Assembly: GCF_000003605.2 (NCBI RefSeq)
Contig: NW_003131853.1
Coordinates: forward strand, 478,323 to 542,322
Length of the DNA: 64,000 bases
Direction: 5' to 3'
Source: Saccoglossus kowalevskii
Lineage: Eukaryota > Hemichordata > Enteropneusta > Harrimaniidae
The notes beneath the pieces are model-generated. The model did not search any database, had not been told where the DNA came from, and saw only the letters and a list, made by a program, of their open reading frames with translations. A program made the translations under genes and the position numbers. This document shows, in pieces, positions 1-12,230 of this stretch; the stretch's first letter is position 1, and each line of letters starts with the position of its first letter.

Positions 1-290
1 AAAGAATTCAGTTCTGGATCCGTATCCAAGACATGTCTGGATTGATCAAGTTCAAACTTCACACACACATGGTACATCATGTCACAAATAGATATGTGCA
101 TTTGTTTCATGATCTGCTTAACAATAGCGGAATGATGGCCATTTTAAGGCCGAAAATGCATCAAAATCGCGTATTTTCACAATTCCAGAACCGGATCTCA
201 GTCATGCATGGATGGATTTTGTTCAGATTTAGCACAATGTGTTGTAAATATGCAGGTGCATTTCGGTCATGATCTGCTTTGAATGTATAT
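1..290. repeat. Old tandem/dispersed repeat family, copies 1 and 2
   Basis: Two diverged units follow each other: a start resembling TTCTGGATCC near base 12 recurs near 184 as TTCCAGAACCGGATC, and CATGATCTGCTT recurs at about 108 and 269, giving a spacing of roughly 160-170 bp. The same words (GGCCATTTT, TACATCATGTCAC, TTTCATGATCTG) return at 2370-2500 and 2770-3350. No coding potential is visible. It appears to be an ageing repeat family. Confidence 0.5.
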
Positions 291-2370
291 GTCACTCAAA
301 TATGAACGGAACGGGGACGTGTCATTGACAATGACTTGTTGGATATAGTTTAATGGTCAGTTGAACGTCATCTGTAACTACCGCACACATAAAAGACTTG
401 CCTCACATTATTCCATCCTTGACTTCAGATGTTCAATCCTAAAGTCTGAACAAATCCCTCTCAATCTTGACTGAAACGTGTATTTGTGGTCATGGAGCCA
501 CGTACACAGCTATAACTAACCATGACCGACAGTATTGTAATGGATCGGCAAGTCCAACCTGCTGTGGGCATTAGATTCTCTATGATTGATCAATCTTGTA
601 TTCCATTCTATTTATTTGCCAATGTAGGCAGACTGACAAATCTTTATACTGGAGACTCGTATAACATAGAATTTTTATAGATACTTGTAGGAGAGAACTG
701 GAAACTGAATTCCGTAAAATCTGCATTAGAAGCTGCATCTTTAATAGAAGTCTCTCCTATACTTTTTAAACAATTAACCAAACCAAACATTCACCATTTT
801 TCATACATTTAGATGTTAATAGAAACCGCATCCTCTCTGTTGCATTGTACCATTTTATTAGAAAACGTGGCTTCTAATACAGATTTTACAGTAATTTGTT
901 TTTATCATGCTGCGGTTATTTCTTCCAAGCCTCACTTTCAGGCCCACTGCAACCACAGAATATATGTGATTTGTCATTGATACGTTCCATTGATTTTGAC
1001 AATCAGAATGTGTGGGGATGGTATTTGTCGTACATGATGAAATTATAAGGGATACAACTGAGGTTATTTTCGTCTAAAAACAAGAAGAAAGCATGTTTTG
1101 AACAGTCATTTTGAGTCCTCAAAATGATTACCAATCATGGGTTCATGCAAAATCAAAATGTTATTCCCGAGTTGTTTGTTCAATCTGTGAGTGTGTTTAT
1201 GTGATATCCTCTAAACTGTTTGTTCGATCACTGAGTGGGAATTGTCGAAATATACATGACTTGGTCACAATGCAAAACAAGCTGGTTGGCGATTTTCTCC
1301 GCTCAAAAAAGCATCGTAGGACATGAACGTGAAGCTAACTTAGGTTTATAACTAAAACCGGGCCCATATACGAAGTTCCCAAAAAAGACTTAGTCTTCAA
1401 AAATCACTTTACTTTATTACTAGCACGTATTCTGTTATAATTATTATTTCCGACCGTTGTGCGATAGTATTGTCAAGATTCGTTGATCAAACACAGCATT
1501 TACAGTTCATATAAAGTTCAAAGTTACATTGATACAATGTCAGCGCCAGTAATCTCTTGTCTGTGCACAAGGTAATACATTTGGGGCGAAAGTATTCAAA
1601 AATCATTTTTTTTTCCAATTAGTGACAGTATGACCTGCTTACCAGGTATTAACAAAATCAGCCAAGCCAAAAAAAAATTACAGAAGAGTTAAAAAGCTGT
1701 TACTGGTTAAAGTTTATCCAAACTTTGAGGTAAAATTTCTCGGTAATGAAGAAAGATATAAAAAAAACACAAGCATATATTAATGGTGGTGGCACAATTC
1801 ACTGCGTACAAAAGATATGGTTGATTTTATGCAGGGGACTCCAAAATTCATTTGATTGTGACACCCTCATAATACAACTGACTTAGCAGGCATACGCAAC
1901 TGACATTTAGTCTGTGTGAGAGTATACTAGAATAGATTTATTCAGGGTCAGGTGTAGCTTGTGTCAAGTGATATATATTAATTCTTATGCTCACATAAGT
2001 GTCGCAATAACATGTATCCATAAAAAAAAATACTTGTGCTGGGAGGTTGCAGCGATTGATTGATCTGATTATAATAATACCCTTTTATGGTTGTAACACA
2101 AAAATACAAAGAGTCTACTTCATTGATAATGCCTAAAAGTTTTAATTCCTACAATCCTGAAGAAAGTTGGGCATCCTCTTCACATTGAATCTTCCGCTCA
2201 GGTACAAGTGCACACGTCTGACATGGTCGGTTTGAAGTCCAAGCTGCTATCACTTAGGTATGACTTGTACAACAATAATAACAAATGGAACTCACAAGGA
2301 ATTTTATTTGATGACATTACAAAATCTTTGATCCAACTTCTTTAAAAAACACTCGTGACAATTTCTCATG
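291..2370. other. Intergenic, nothing recognised
   Basis: AT-rich sequence with scattered stops in all frames and several homopolymer A runs. No exon-like stretch, RNA gene or mobile element was recognised. Unseen 5' UTR exons of the downstream RBM12-like gene could lie here. Confidence 0.4.
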
Positions 2371-3350
2371 ACATGGATTCAAAAGTGACCAACATGTGGC
2401 CATTTTGTTTCAAAAGACACAGTTTGAACTTCACATGCACAATACCAGTATACATCATGTCACATGTATGCATATCAACTCATTTCATGGCTTGTTTCTT
2501 TGAATAGGTCACTGCTTTTTTTAATTGCATGAAATTGTAACATTTCACAAATAATACACCTATTTGGTGTTGGAGATCAAAAAGTACTATTTTCAATGAC
2601 TTGTTTAATGTCTTTATTTTTCTGGCATGACCAATTATGTTAGAAGTTACTATTTTAAAAAAATACTTGTGCATCTAATTTGTTTTGTGATCTAAATAAT
2701 TTTGATTAACTGACGTCCATGAAATGCCATCTGAAAACTAGAACTTGTGAATTGACCTCTGTTGATGTGTGCGTCTTAGACATGCCTGGACCAATTACAT
2801 TTAAACTTCACACATACATTATACATACGATAATATTATACATATGGACATCAATTTGTTTCATGAACTGATTCAAGATGGCCGAATGGCGCCCATTTTT
2901 CTGCTGAAAAATCATCAAAATCTGGCATCCTGGATCTCGGGTGTTTACAGATAGATTTTGGTACATACATTTGACATTATAGGTCCTTAATTGCACGTCA
3001 TTTTGTTTTTTAGATCAGATTCAAAATGTCTGATTTTGTTTTAATGAATGCGGTTCTAGAGCCTTATCTCTGACATGCTTTGATTATGTTCAAATTTTAT
3101 ATTTTCATTATACATCATGTCATAGATATACAGATGTATTGATTTGACGATCTGATTTAAAATGACAGACCAGTTGCCATTTTGTTTTAATTAATGCTGT
3201 TCCAGAGCAATATCTCTCAGTATGGACAAATACTCGTTTGACGATCAGATACAAGACTGAAAGCTAATCATTTTAATGTTAAATAAATTATCAAGCATCA
3301 GCTTCTGGATCCATATATTCTGACATGTTTCTGTTCGAAATATATTACTA
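2370..3350. repeat. Old tandem/dispersed repeat family, further copies
   Basis: At least four diverged units share TTCAAACTTCACA, TACATCATGTCA, TTTGTTTCATGA, CAAAATGGCC, GGCCATTTTGTTT and TTCTGGATC with the copies at 1-290. They appear at about 2370-2500, 2776-2960, 3010-3200 and 3200-3330. Identity between copies is low, so the amplification looks old. Confidence 0.5.
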
Positions 3351-3815
3351 TAAACAAAACTATATATCTTAAATTTGATAACTAACTTGACTGTGCCATG
3401 CATTGTTAAGTACTAAAAATTGAATGTTAAAGTGGCTGGCCGATTACAATAAAACTAAGTGGAATGAAGATGCATATTGTTCGTTTTCAAGATCGAACTT
3501 GCAGGTGTTTAGTTTTATATTACAGTCCCAATTGGATCAACATTGCCGTCTCTCAACTTTTACTTGTAAGCTTAATATTTTGGTGACTTCATTTTAAAAT
3601 ATCGACACTTAAATTACAGACTGGGACAATGTCATTTACGGACTGGTCTACTGTGGCCTGGGGGGTTTGACTTTTGGTTCACGCACCTCTACCTAACTAC
3701 CACTACCTTTTACCAACTCAGTGTTAAAATGCTTTGTTTTGACTCCTAACACGGGTTGTTTATTTAAATGTGTTGTTGTTTGTATCTAGACTTTGGACCT
3801 TCTGTTTTGCTGCAG
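3351..3815 (+). other. Upstream region and 3' end of a 5' UTR intron of the RBM12-like gene
   Basis: A pyrimidine-rich tract ending in TTTTGCTGCAG (AG at 3814-3815) lies ten bases before the start codon and looks like a 3' splice site. Vertebrate RBM12-family genes also have their coding sequence in one exon behind UTR introns. The first exon and promoter were not located. Confidence 0.4.
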
Positions 3816-3825
3816 GTACATAAAC

Positions 3826-6777
3826 ATGACAATAATAATCAGACTTCAAGGTCTTCCCTGGGCAGCTAGTGCATTGGATGTACGACATTTCTTCAAAGGA
3901 TTGACAATACCGGATGGTGGAGTTCATATCGTTGGAGGTGAATCTGGTGATGCTTTTATCGCATTTGGTGGCGATGAAGAGGCAAGGAAGGCAATGCTCA
4001 TTACTAATCAACCTCTGTGTGGCTCTAAAATTACTTTAATGCTAAGTAGCAAATCAGAAATGCAAAATGTTATTGCAGCAAGTAGAGCTGCTCAGGCTAG
4101 AAAACGTGGTGATCCTTTTGATGGAGCCGTTGCTGCAGGAAATGAAGGAAACATTACCCCTACACTTGATAATAGAGGTTTTGGTCAATCTAAATCAGGT
4201 TTTCCAGCTGAGCAATCCATTCAAGGAGGTCCTCCACCACCATACAAACCAAACATAACAGGGCAACATCCAACGCCCCCATATGATAGAAGAACAGAAA
4301 CTGCTCCTTTGTACGGAAGACCTGATGATCGGCCTTTCCCACCCAGAGGAAGAGAACCAGTACCACATGGGCATATGGATAGACCTCAATTTGAACAACC
4401 TCCATATGATCAAATGCGAATGGGAGATCAACTTGAACTAATGAGCCGACCATCAAATCATGGGAGATCGGCTGAACCTTCACACTTCGGTAGGCTTGGT
4501 GAAGAGCCATTCAACAGAGATGAGCCATTCAACAGAGATGAAATGCATCCTCACCACCAACAACACCCATTGCCGCCACATCAAAGTCAACCTGGCCAGC
4601 GCCTAGACCAACGACCACAACAACCACTTTTAGCAACTCCAATCATGCCTGGTGAAGGCCCTGCACAATTTCAGTCCCCTCTTCCAAATAATGAGGCATT
4701 TAACAGGAACCAAGTTGTCCCCACATTTGATCAAAACAGACCTGAGGAGCCATCTTTTAGGAATGGTAACTATGGAAACATGTTTAATGAAGAAAGGCGT
4801 TTTGGCCCCCCTGACAGATCGGAGAGAAGATACCCAGATAATTTTTCAGAAAAGCCAGAAGAACCACCACATTTCAGAGATACAGGTGGAAGACGGAGCG
4901 AATTTCTCTTTGGAAATCAGTCTGAAAGATCGGGTGAACAACCTTATAGGTTTGAAAATAAGCATGGCGCGGATAGTAGACCTGATCGTGAGAGGAATCG
5001 TTATGGTTCTGGTTCTGGTTCCAAACATGGAGACAGTTCTAGGTACAATGATCAAAGGCACCGTGGATCTCATGATGATAGGGGAGGACGTAGTCGTTCT
5101 GAATCCCAATCAGACTCGAGCCATCGACATCATGAAAGATCTTTTATGGATGATCGACCCAACAGACCACAGTATCGAAGAGAAGATTCTGAATCATTCA
5201 ATGAAGAAAAAAGAAGGGGAGATGATGGTTTTTGTGTTCGTCTTCAAGGACTTCCATTTTCATCTTCTGATGAAAATATAAAGAAGTTCTTCGCAGGTTT
5301 AGAGATTGATCGTGATGGTATTAGGATTTCAACTGATTCATTTGGAAAGAGAACCGGAGATGGTTTTGTGAAATTTAGAAACCAGATGGATCACCAAGAA
5401 GCATTAAAAAGGAGCATGAAGTATATGGGAACAAGATATATCAAAGTTATTCCTTGTCCTGAAAAGGTTTGGGCCTCATGTGGGGCAGATTTTGAAAGGC
5501 GACACAGTAGAGATGCTTTCCATTCAGACAGACAGCACCAAGATGCCCCAAACTTTAGTTCCAGAAGTTCCCATCGGAGTAGATCCCGTTCCCCCATAAG
5601 AGACTCTTTATGTGTATCCTTGCGAGGACTTCCATTTGTTACAAACACATCCCACATCTTTGATTTCTTCAAAGGTTTAGATGTCCCGGAAGAAAACATC
5701 TTTCTAGAAGTAAATGAAAAAGGAAATTGTAAAGGTGCAGGTTATGTTGAATTCAAAACGGTGCATGATTTTAGAAAAGCTCTTGCAAGAAATAGGCAAT
5801 ATATTGGAACTCGTTTTGTAACAGTAATGGCTATTGCAAAGGAAGATATGAAAGCTCAGATCAGATCACATCCTAACTGGATGCGCACCGTTTCACAAAT
5901 GTCGACAGCACCTGCTACACCAACAAGTGATGATAAGAAGTTGCCATTAGAAGATAAAATTGAACCCCCTAAAGATGATGTGAAAGAGAAAGGCAGTTCT
6001 GAAAATGCTCCTAAATCTATTACAGATGAAGGTACATGTATTCGTATGAAAAACATACCATATGCTTCTAACAGAGGGGAAATCTTGCACTTTTTGTCTG
6101 GTATTGCCATAGTCCATCAAGGAATAGAGAGAACATATAATGAGAAAGGTCTTCACACTGATGAAGCGTATATCGAGTTTTATTCTGTAGAAGATGCTAA
6201 GAGAGCTGAAGCAAGAAATGAAGGCAAGATTAGGGATAGAACTATTTATATAACTAGGGTCAGTAAATCTGAAATGCTACAGCGTTTGAAAGATAATGAA
6301 CCGCTTCAACAACTGGCATCTGAGAGAAGAGCTTCTATTGCAGCTTCACGTGGTGGTCCACTGATTCCAGGTGGTCCACCTATGCATCATGGTGGACCAA
6401 ATGGGGAAATGGGAAGAAGAGAATGGCAAAGACCTCCCCCTGACATGATGGGGCCTAGGCAGCATCCAAGAGAGGGTGGGTATGGCAATGATAGAAGGCA
6501 TGAGGGAAGGCCAACAGGTGTAGAAAATTTAGGTGGTAGGGCGTGTGTCGTAGGAGCAACAAATATTCCCTATAGTGCTACTATTCCAGATATCCTCAAT
6601 TTCTTCAATGGATATGGAGTACTTCCCGACTCTGTGCGGATACACTTCAATGATGCAGGCCGGCCGACAGGAGATGCTCTGGTAGCTTTTGATGGTCCAC
6701 ATGAAGCTAACAGAGCTCTTAGGGATCTCAACAACACCTTTATGGGACCAAGAAAGGTACAACTGTACATGGCATAA
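3826..6777 (+). CDS. RBM12/RBM12B: RBM12/RBM12B-family RNA-binding protein, five RRMs
   Basis: A 983-residue nuclear RNA-binding protein in one exon, close in length to human RBM12B. The open frame reaches back to 3793, but the first ATG is at 3826, just after a 3' splice site, so that start is used. RRM1 is at residues 2-80 (RLQGLPW), RRM2 about 469-545 (RLQGLPF), RRM3 about 595-671 (LRGLPF), RRM4 about 737-815 (MKNIPY) and RRM5 906-983 (ATNIPY, RNP1-like GDALVAF), ending exactly at the last beta strand. These RGLP-type RRMs are characteristic of the hnRNP F/H, RBM12 and ESRP group. Residues 85-465 are disordered and rich in P, Q, R, D and S, with an exact 18-bp duplication near 4505-4540 (EPFNRD twice). 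The adjacent FAM92 gene matches the human RBM12B-FAM92A neighbourhood. The molecular role of the family is poorly known; RNA binding is expected from the domains. The symbol is given for the family because the RBM12/RBM12B split is vertebrate. Confidence 0.93.
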   Translation: MTIIIRLQGLPWAASALDVRHFFKGLTIPDGGVHIVGGESGDAFIAFGGDEEARKAMLITNQPLCGSKITLMLSSKSEMQNVIAASRAAQARKRGDPFDGAVAAGNEGNITPTLDNRGFGQSKSGFPAEQSIQGGPPPPYKPNITGQHPTPPYDRRTETAPLYGRPDDRPFPPRGREPVPHGHMDRPQFEQPPYDQMRMGDQLELMSRPSNHGRSAEPSHFGRLGEEPFNRDEPFNRDEMHPHHQQHPLPPHQSQPGQRLDQRPQQPLLATPIMPGEGPAQFQSPLPNNEAFNRNQVVPTFDQNRPEEPSFRNGNYGNMFNEERRFGPPDRSERRYPDNFSEKPEEPPHFRDTGGRRSEFLFGNQSERSGEQPYRFENKHGADSRPDRERNRYGSGSGSKHGDSSRYNDQRHRGSHDDRGGRSRSESQSDSSHRHHERSFMDDRPNRPQYRREDSESFNEEKRRGDDGFCVRLQGLPFSSSDENIKKFFAGLEIDRDGIRISTDSFGKRTGDGFVKFRNQMDHQEALKRSMKYMGTRYIKVIPCPEKVWASCGADFERRHSRDAFHSDRQHQDAPNFSSRSSHRSRSRSPIRDSLCVSLRGLPFVTNTSHIFDFFKGLDVPEENIFLEVNEKGNCKGAGYVEFKTVHDFRKALARNRQYIGTRFVTVMAIAKEDMKAQIRSHPNWMRTVSQMSTAPATPTSDDKKLPLEDKIEPPKDDVKEKGSSENAPKSITDEGTCIRMKNIPYASNRGEILHFLSGIAIVHQGIERTYNEKGLHTDEAYIEFYSVEDAKRAEARNEGKIRDRTIYITRVSKSEMLQRLKDNEPLQQLASERRASIAASRGGPLIPGGPPMHHGGPNGEMGRREWQRPPPDMMGPRQHPREGGYGNDRRHEGRPTGVENLGGRACVVGATNIPYSATIPDILNFFNGYGVLPDSVRIHFNDAGRPTGDALVAFDGPHEANRALRDLNNTFMGPRKVQLYMA

Positions 6778-6939
6778 AAAGGTACATAAAAGACAATAAT
6801 ATTGTATCATACTTGATTCACCTGGCTTAAAAAAAAGATAGCAAAATTTCATTATTTAGATCGGTTCAATTTCATTAACAGTTTCCTGGATCTAAGGTCA
6901 ACTGCTTAGCTTGACTTCTTGCCACAGAACTCACTTGGC

Positions 6940-6945
6940 AATAAA
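6940..6945 (+). terminator. Possible polyadenylation signal of the RBM12-like gene
   Basis: AATAAA lies 163 bases after the stop codon. It is the first canonical hexamer downstream. Use of the site cannot be shown from sequence; another hexamer at about 11741 would give a much longer 3' UTR. Confidence 0.35.
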
Positions 6946-8743
6946 ATCTAATAACATTACCACCACTATGTCAAATAGCTTGCTCTACTATGACATGAAC
7001 TGCCTGCATCATTAACTCCACAGAAATGTTAGATTCCCAGTGGATTGTGTTCATAACTGTGACTGTGGACAATGAATGACACAGACCTTTACTTCCTTTC
7101 AAATTACATGTTAGCAGTTTTGGTTTGCAATTGGCCATGATCCACGAAAAAGGTAATGTAGTCACAGGTATCTATTAAAACACTGGGAATACAAATTAGT
7201 TTGTTTTCTCCTGTCAATTTTCCCCCATACTAAAAGTGTATTTTCTACATCTGCGTAGCTGTGGTGTGTGGTTGGATTTACTAGGTAGTGGCATATTGTA
7301 AGTTAACTGGTTGGTTTTTCTTTTGCTAATTTTTTTGATTGCCATATTTACTGTTAACAGTTCAGTGCATCCATTACCACACTATGTAGACTGATGGTGC
7401 AGCATGATTACCATTTGGGGTGCACCAAAAGCTAGCCCATTCAGTGTGCATTCTGCAGTACCAACTACATGTATACAGGTGAATGTAAACCAACAGCCAC
7501 ATATTTTTAACCAGTCAACAACCTGTGTATCATAGTAAACCAACCACACTATCTGCCAACACCCTCCCTCATCTGTTACTCGTTAATGCATTATTTTGAG
7601 AACTACTTGTGCCACATCCAGAGAATTGTCTTTTGGTTGATGCTGATTTCAAAAGATTGTGACTAATCAATACAGTGTTCTGAGAATATCTCGGCATAGA
7701 TATTTTAGAGACAAACAAATAACTGAACAAGGCAAAACAAAAATTAATTAGCACCTGTGTATGCAAATTAGCCACAGCGCTTGAATATTTTCTCAGGGAG
7801 AACACAATGCATAGTAGTTCCATATATCTATCTTATTTCGCTCTCCAAAATCCTTGTAGCCATAGCATCCTCAGGTGTCTCTGTATATGGTGGTGGTGGT
7901 AGTGATTCTCCCAGTAAATTCAAATTTATCTCTTAAGTATGCATCTTCTCTTAGATTGGCTTAAGCATAACATTTCACCCAAGTAATTGGAATGAAAATT
8001 GTGCAGATGTCAAATATCAAATGCATGCTATTATTTTTGATTTCTAGAATTGAATAATGATTAGAACAGCCATGTAAATGTTACAACATCATGGTAATTT
8101 TTACTGTCTCATGGCTGTACAAAGTGGCCTTCATAGTAATTGAATGTGATCTACTGTAAGCAGTTTGTTGGATTTCTTTATTTGATAAACCATGAAATAC
8201 AGAAAAATTATTTTCGTAATCCAAAACTGGTCACATTTTCCCTTACTTGAGAAATCTTTGTAAGTTAATTGGTGGTGGTCATCATGCCACTTGTGCGCCA
8301 GATATGGTCTCATATGAATGAAATTGTTGAATGCACACGCATCCTGTCAAAACAACTTCCAATAATGCACAGTTCAAAATGAACAAGGAAAAAGACGGTA
8401 CCAAGATTTATTTAAGTAAACTTTAGGATCATGAACCTCCAGTATGTCCATCTCACCCAGATTTTGCATACATATATGAATTTTTAGTAGAGCGCCATAG
8501 GTTGTCGGAAATTAAATTCATTTATGAACACTTGTTTAACGCATGCATGGTGTGACGACCACGACCTTCAAGTAATTGCATTCTTAAATTGAAAAAGTTG
8601 ATTTATTGGTGATTGATTAATTGACTACCAAGTGTCTATCGATGCTAAAGGAGTTTGAAAGAAAACCTTAAATTTATAACTTGGTAATAAGTCATTATTC
8701 ATGGTATCATGTGTGTTTTCGTTGTTTTTATTTTGTTGAATAG
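6946..8743. other. Downstream region of the RBM12-like gene, 3' UTR or intron
   Basis: AT-rich with no coding exon seen. It ends in a strong 3' splice-site-like tract (T-rich, AG at 8742-8743) before the candidate exon at 8744-8869. Confidence 0.35.
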
Positions 8744-8869
8744 GCCACATGTTCAATACGGGATATTACAGATGAAGTAATAGAAGATGTACATAGTCCG
8801 TGGTGTATGGATAGTATTGTTGAAGATCACAAACTGCTGAGACGTTATTTCTACTGCGCTTTCAAATAA
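8744..8869 (+). CDS. Candidate small terminal exon (41 codons), possibly an alternative RBM12-like C-terminus
   Basis: Directly after a pyrimidine-rich tract ending in AG there is an open stretch of 41 codons to TAA. It includes ITDEVIEDVHSPW and ends RRYFYCAFK. It could be joined in frame (phase 0) to a GT donor at 6757 inside RRM5 of the RBM12-like gene (AGAAAG|GTACAA), which would replace the last RRM strand with a new tail. It could also be chance in AT-rich DNA or an exon of an unseen gene. No family was recognised. Confidence 0.25.
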   Translation, partial: ATCSIRDITDEVIEDVHSPWCMDSIVEDHKLLRRYFYCAFK

Positions 8870-11800
8870 GTGTCGTACAATTGTATTCTTTTCTTTCACT
8901 GATGCACAAAAACACTTGATAGATTATATTCTTACTCTGGATCGTGTAATTTGATCTAGAATACTGCCACTGATTGAACCAGAAAACCCAACATAGTTGA
9001 AGTGATTTGGGATAAAAATTTGAAAGAGAATTTTGTTATATTTTTGTATATAGATATCCTCTTTATACAGTAACAGTTGTACCTATTGTTTTACACTCGC
9101 AGTGTTCACTGATATTGCTAAAGTTAGACTTGTTAGAGTAGCACATGTTTTATGTTGTCGAAAAGTCAATAGTAGTAGTGACTTTGAAGTAGATATTTTT
9201 TTATTTGAAATTTTTATATATGTTCTGTTTTGTAGTGTCTCATATGAAGACTATCATTATAACTATTTTACATATCAATCAAGGTGTGTTGTATTGTCTG
9301 TTATTTAAAAGATGCCTATTGTATTGTGAAGTAGTGCTTGACACCCCCACCCCTTCAAAAACAAAACGTCTTACCCAATTATTAAAAATAACTGTTATAT
9401 ATAAGTATTTTAAACATTTAAGTTGCATACATTAGTGATTTCAGTGTTTTGGCATCAAAATTAACACAATGACAGCTCTATGTATGTATGTCATGTTAAA
9501 TTTTGCATTAATACGAACCAAATTGTATTGACAAAGCATTTTTTGTTTTATTCTTTAAACCTTGTTCTCATGGCTCAAGATTTAGTTTTACCTTAGTTGT
9601 ATTTACTTGGCTGGAAGGCAATACTATGAGATTATTACCAGATATCAAATGTTCATAAAGCTGGATGAGTGGCATCATGGGCTAGTATTATCCACAAACC
9701 GAAGGTGAGAAGATACTACAACTCATGTCACAAGTATCAACTAGCTTTACAAATAAGTGATATCAGGTGATAACCTTTTTTATCGCAAGACCAACTTAAT
9801 GTCAAAATGACAGAATTCGTGATTTTACAGAACTATGCTTATGTATCTACCGGTACTGCTAAATAGGCATGGTACATTGTATCTAAGCTAGTGGGTGGAC
9901 ATGCATTTGCAGTTATGGTCGTCTATTCAAAATCATCAAATTTTTTTCTTCAAAATAAACTTTCAGTTGTCATGAGTGCAAGTAATGGTTGTTATCCAGC
10001 CAGAAATTCTTATCGCAGTGATAAAAATGGTACTATTGCAGAATTTGTTTTTCCCCTTGAGTGCTGTTCGACCTCGCACAGAATGATGACGTTCAATGTG
10101 AAGTATCAGTGATATTTCACACTAAACGTCACTACTGTGAATGATGGTGGTCATGTGATAATAACTATAAAGCATTCACAAGTGTAGAAATATCGATACT
10201 GTCATTTTCACATATGTACATCTCAAGTTTATAAATATAATTGCATTTTATTCAAATCAAAACCTAGTCATGATTGGCTACAGGAATGACTTGTGGTACC
10301 AAACACAGTGACTGCAAATATACAGTCAATCTGGCCAAATGCGTTTAGTTATTTGCAGTTTGTAAAGTTAAACCATAAATGTTAACCCCAGAGTTTCTGC
10401 CTGGCATTGTACTGTTTCAAGTGTGATTATAGTTTAAACTACTTTATTCCAAAATTTCTAAAACAAACATGACATTGAAAATGGTTGAGGGGCATTGGTG
10501 TCAATGCCCATCAAATGATTGTCATCTCATTCAGTAGTTACCCCAAGTGCTCTCGTGGAAACCTGAAAAGTAAATGCAATAATATGATTTCTCACACTTA
10601 CAAAGAGATTACAGTATTTCTACATTTGTGTATCAAGGTAATATTGATGTATTTGTTTATTTACACCCATCAGACTGATAAGGTGGAGTCGTATTGTATT
10701 CCATAACACTGGGTTACTGGTAAAACATGGAGTCCAATATGGTAATCACATTTTGTGAAATTATTTACGAAAATGTACATAAATTATGTAGCAAGGTTGT
10801 AAAAGTTCAAGTGTAACTCGACCAGTATTGGTAAAATTTCACCTAAAATTTTTGCCTTTGCCTTTGCAATTGCCTTTGTATCTGATAATTTTCACATTTG
10901 GAAATCTTATCAATTCATAAAATATGTCAACCAAGTTCAATTTGAGTTTAACTAATCGGTAACATTGTCAAGATACGATTTAAAATTTGGCTAAATTGAA
11001 ACATGCATAAACATAGCTAACACCTAGTAGGTGTCAACATAGGAAGTGAAGCAAGAAAATAACGCTGAATACAGACATTTTCTATTGCTGATTATAAGAA
11101 CCAGATATTATACTCTCCAAGAACTGTCAGTTAGGCAGTGTAGTAATCCAATGTTACTTTCATCACGTAGTATAAATCATTTTAGCCCCAATGTTTTTCC
11201 AGCCAAAATGTTAGTATTTTTCTTGTCAAATTGTGCCGAGATATATTTATAAAATTTATGTGATATTATTCTATAAGGGACATTCGGATTAATACAGTAC
11301 ATGAATAAATGAAGATGAATTTTAATCAATTTTTTGTGTAATCACATGACTTCTTTGTTCATTTTTGATAAGAATTGTTCACACCAAATTTTTATCCAGT
11401 ATTTGCGCAAAATTTGCATTGTTTCAAAACTTTTTTCTTTACTTTTGCCATTACAAAAGAAAATATTTGACAATAGTTTGTGTCTATCCTGTTATTTAAT
11501 GGCTAGATTCTTAATGGGTAAGGTTGTAATAGTTACACTATGTTTTGAAGCAGGGGCAGTTGCTTACGAGTACAATCAGATTGGTCACACATTAAGGTAC
11601 AGCAGCATAAAAAAACTTGAGAACTTTTTTTTTGTAAAAAATCTTTCAACTGCATGTCAGTGTCACAGTACATTTATAAATTTATTGCCTGTTATTCAAT
11701 GTGTCATAAAAAGAAAAGGTGTTTTTTTTCTCTTCATTAAATAAAGTTGTTGCAGAATTTGTAATTGTTTCAATGCTTATACCCCAGTAGCCTTACTAAT

Positions 11801-12230
11801 AAATCAAGTTTTTAAAAATCAAACATTCTTTGAATTAGAGTTTAAGCAACTCTTGTTTTAATGCGTATCCATGTGATATAGCGCCCTCTAATGATACATT
11901 TCAAATGCATACATAATTAGCAGTTGAGTTGAAGCATATATGGAAGGAAGAATTTGATACATTAAACAAATCTAGAGCTGATTGGTGTGACATTTACATT
12001 TTATGGTTGATTAGTGCTGGCATACAATAGAATGCTGGCATTAGAAAGAGTGCTATACTTCCAGCCATGAATCTTTTAGGCAGTGTCCCATGCGTCTAAC
12101 TATAGAAGAAGGCATTTGCACCACCTGAAAAAATGCAACTTTGATTACAACTCTGGTTTGGATTATTCATACAAATCAAAACTTTAGAACATAATGCATT
12201 TTATCATTTTATTTATTGTGAAATTTGCAG
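8870..12230. other. Convergent intergenic region / long 3' UTR
   Basis: This lies between the plus-strand RBM12-like gene and the minus-strand FAM92 gene. It is T-rich with no supported ORF. AATAAA at about 11741 could end a long RBM12-like 3' UTR. TTTATT near 12208 reads as AATAAA on the minus strand and could end the FAM92 transcript. A CTCF-like motif lies at 11880-11893. Confidence 0.35.
11880..11893 (-). promoter_or_regulatory. CTCF-like motif between convergent genes
   Basis: AGCGCCCTCTAATG resembles the reverse complement of the metazoan CTCF core (AGCGCCCYCTRSTGG), with one or two mismatches. It sits between the 3' ends of the RBM12-like and FAM92 genes. This is a motif match only. 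Confidence 0.35.

Noticed and set aside
4190-6852. Antisense and other-frame ORFs under the RBM12-like gene
   Set aside because: Shadows of the strong plus-strand five-RRM frame, with no family match of their own.
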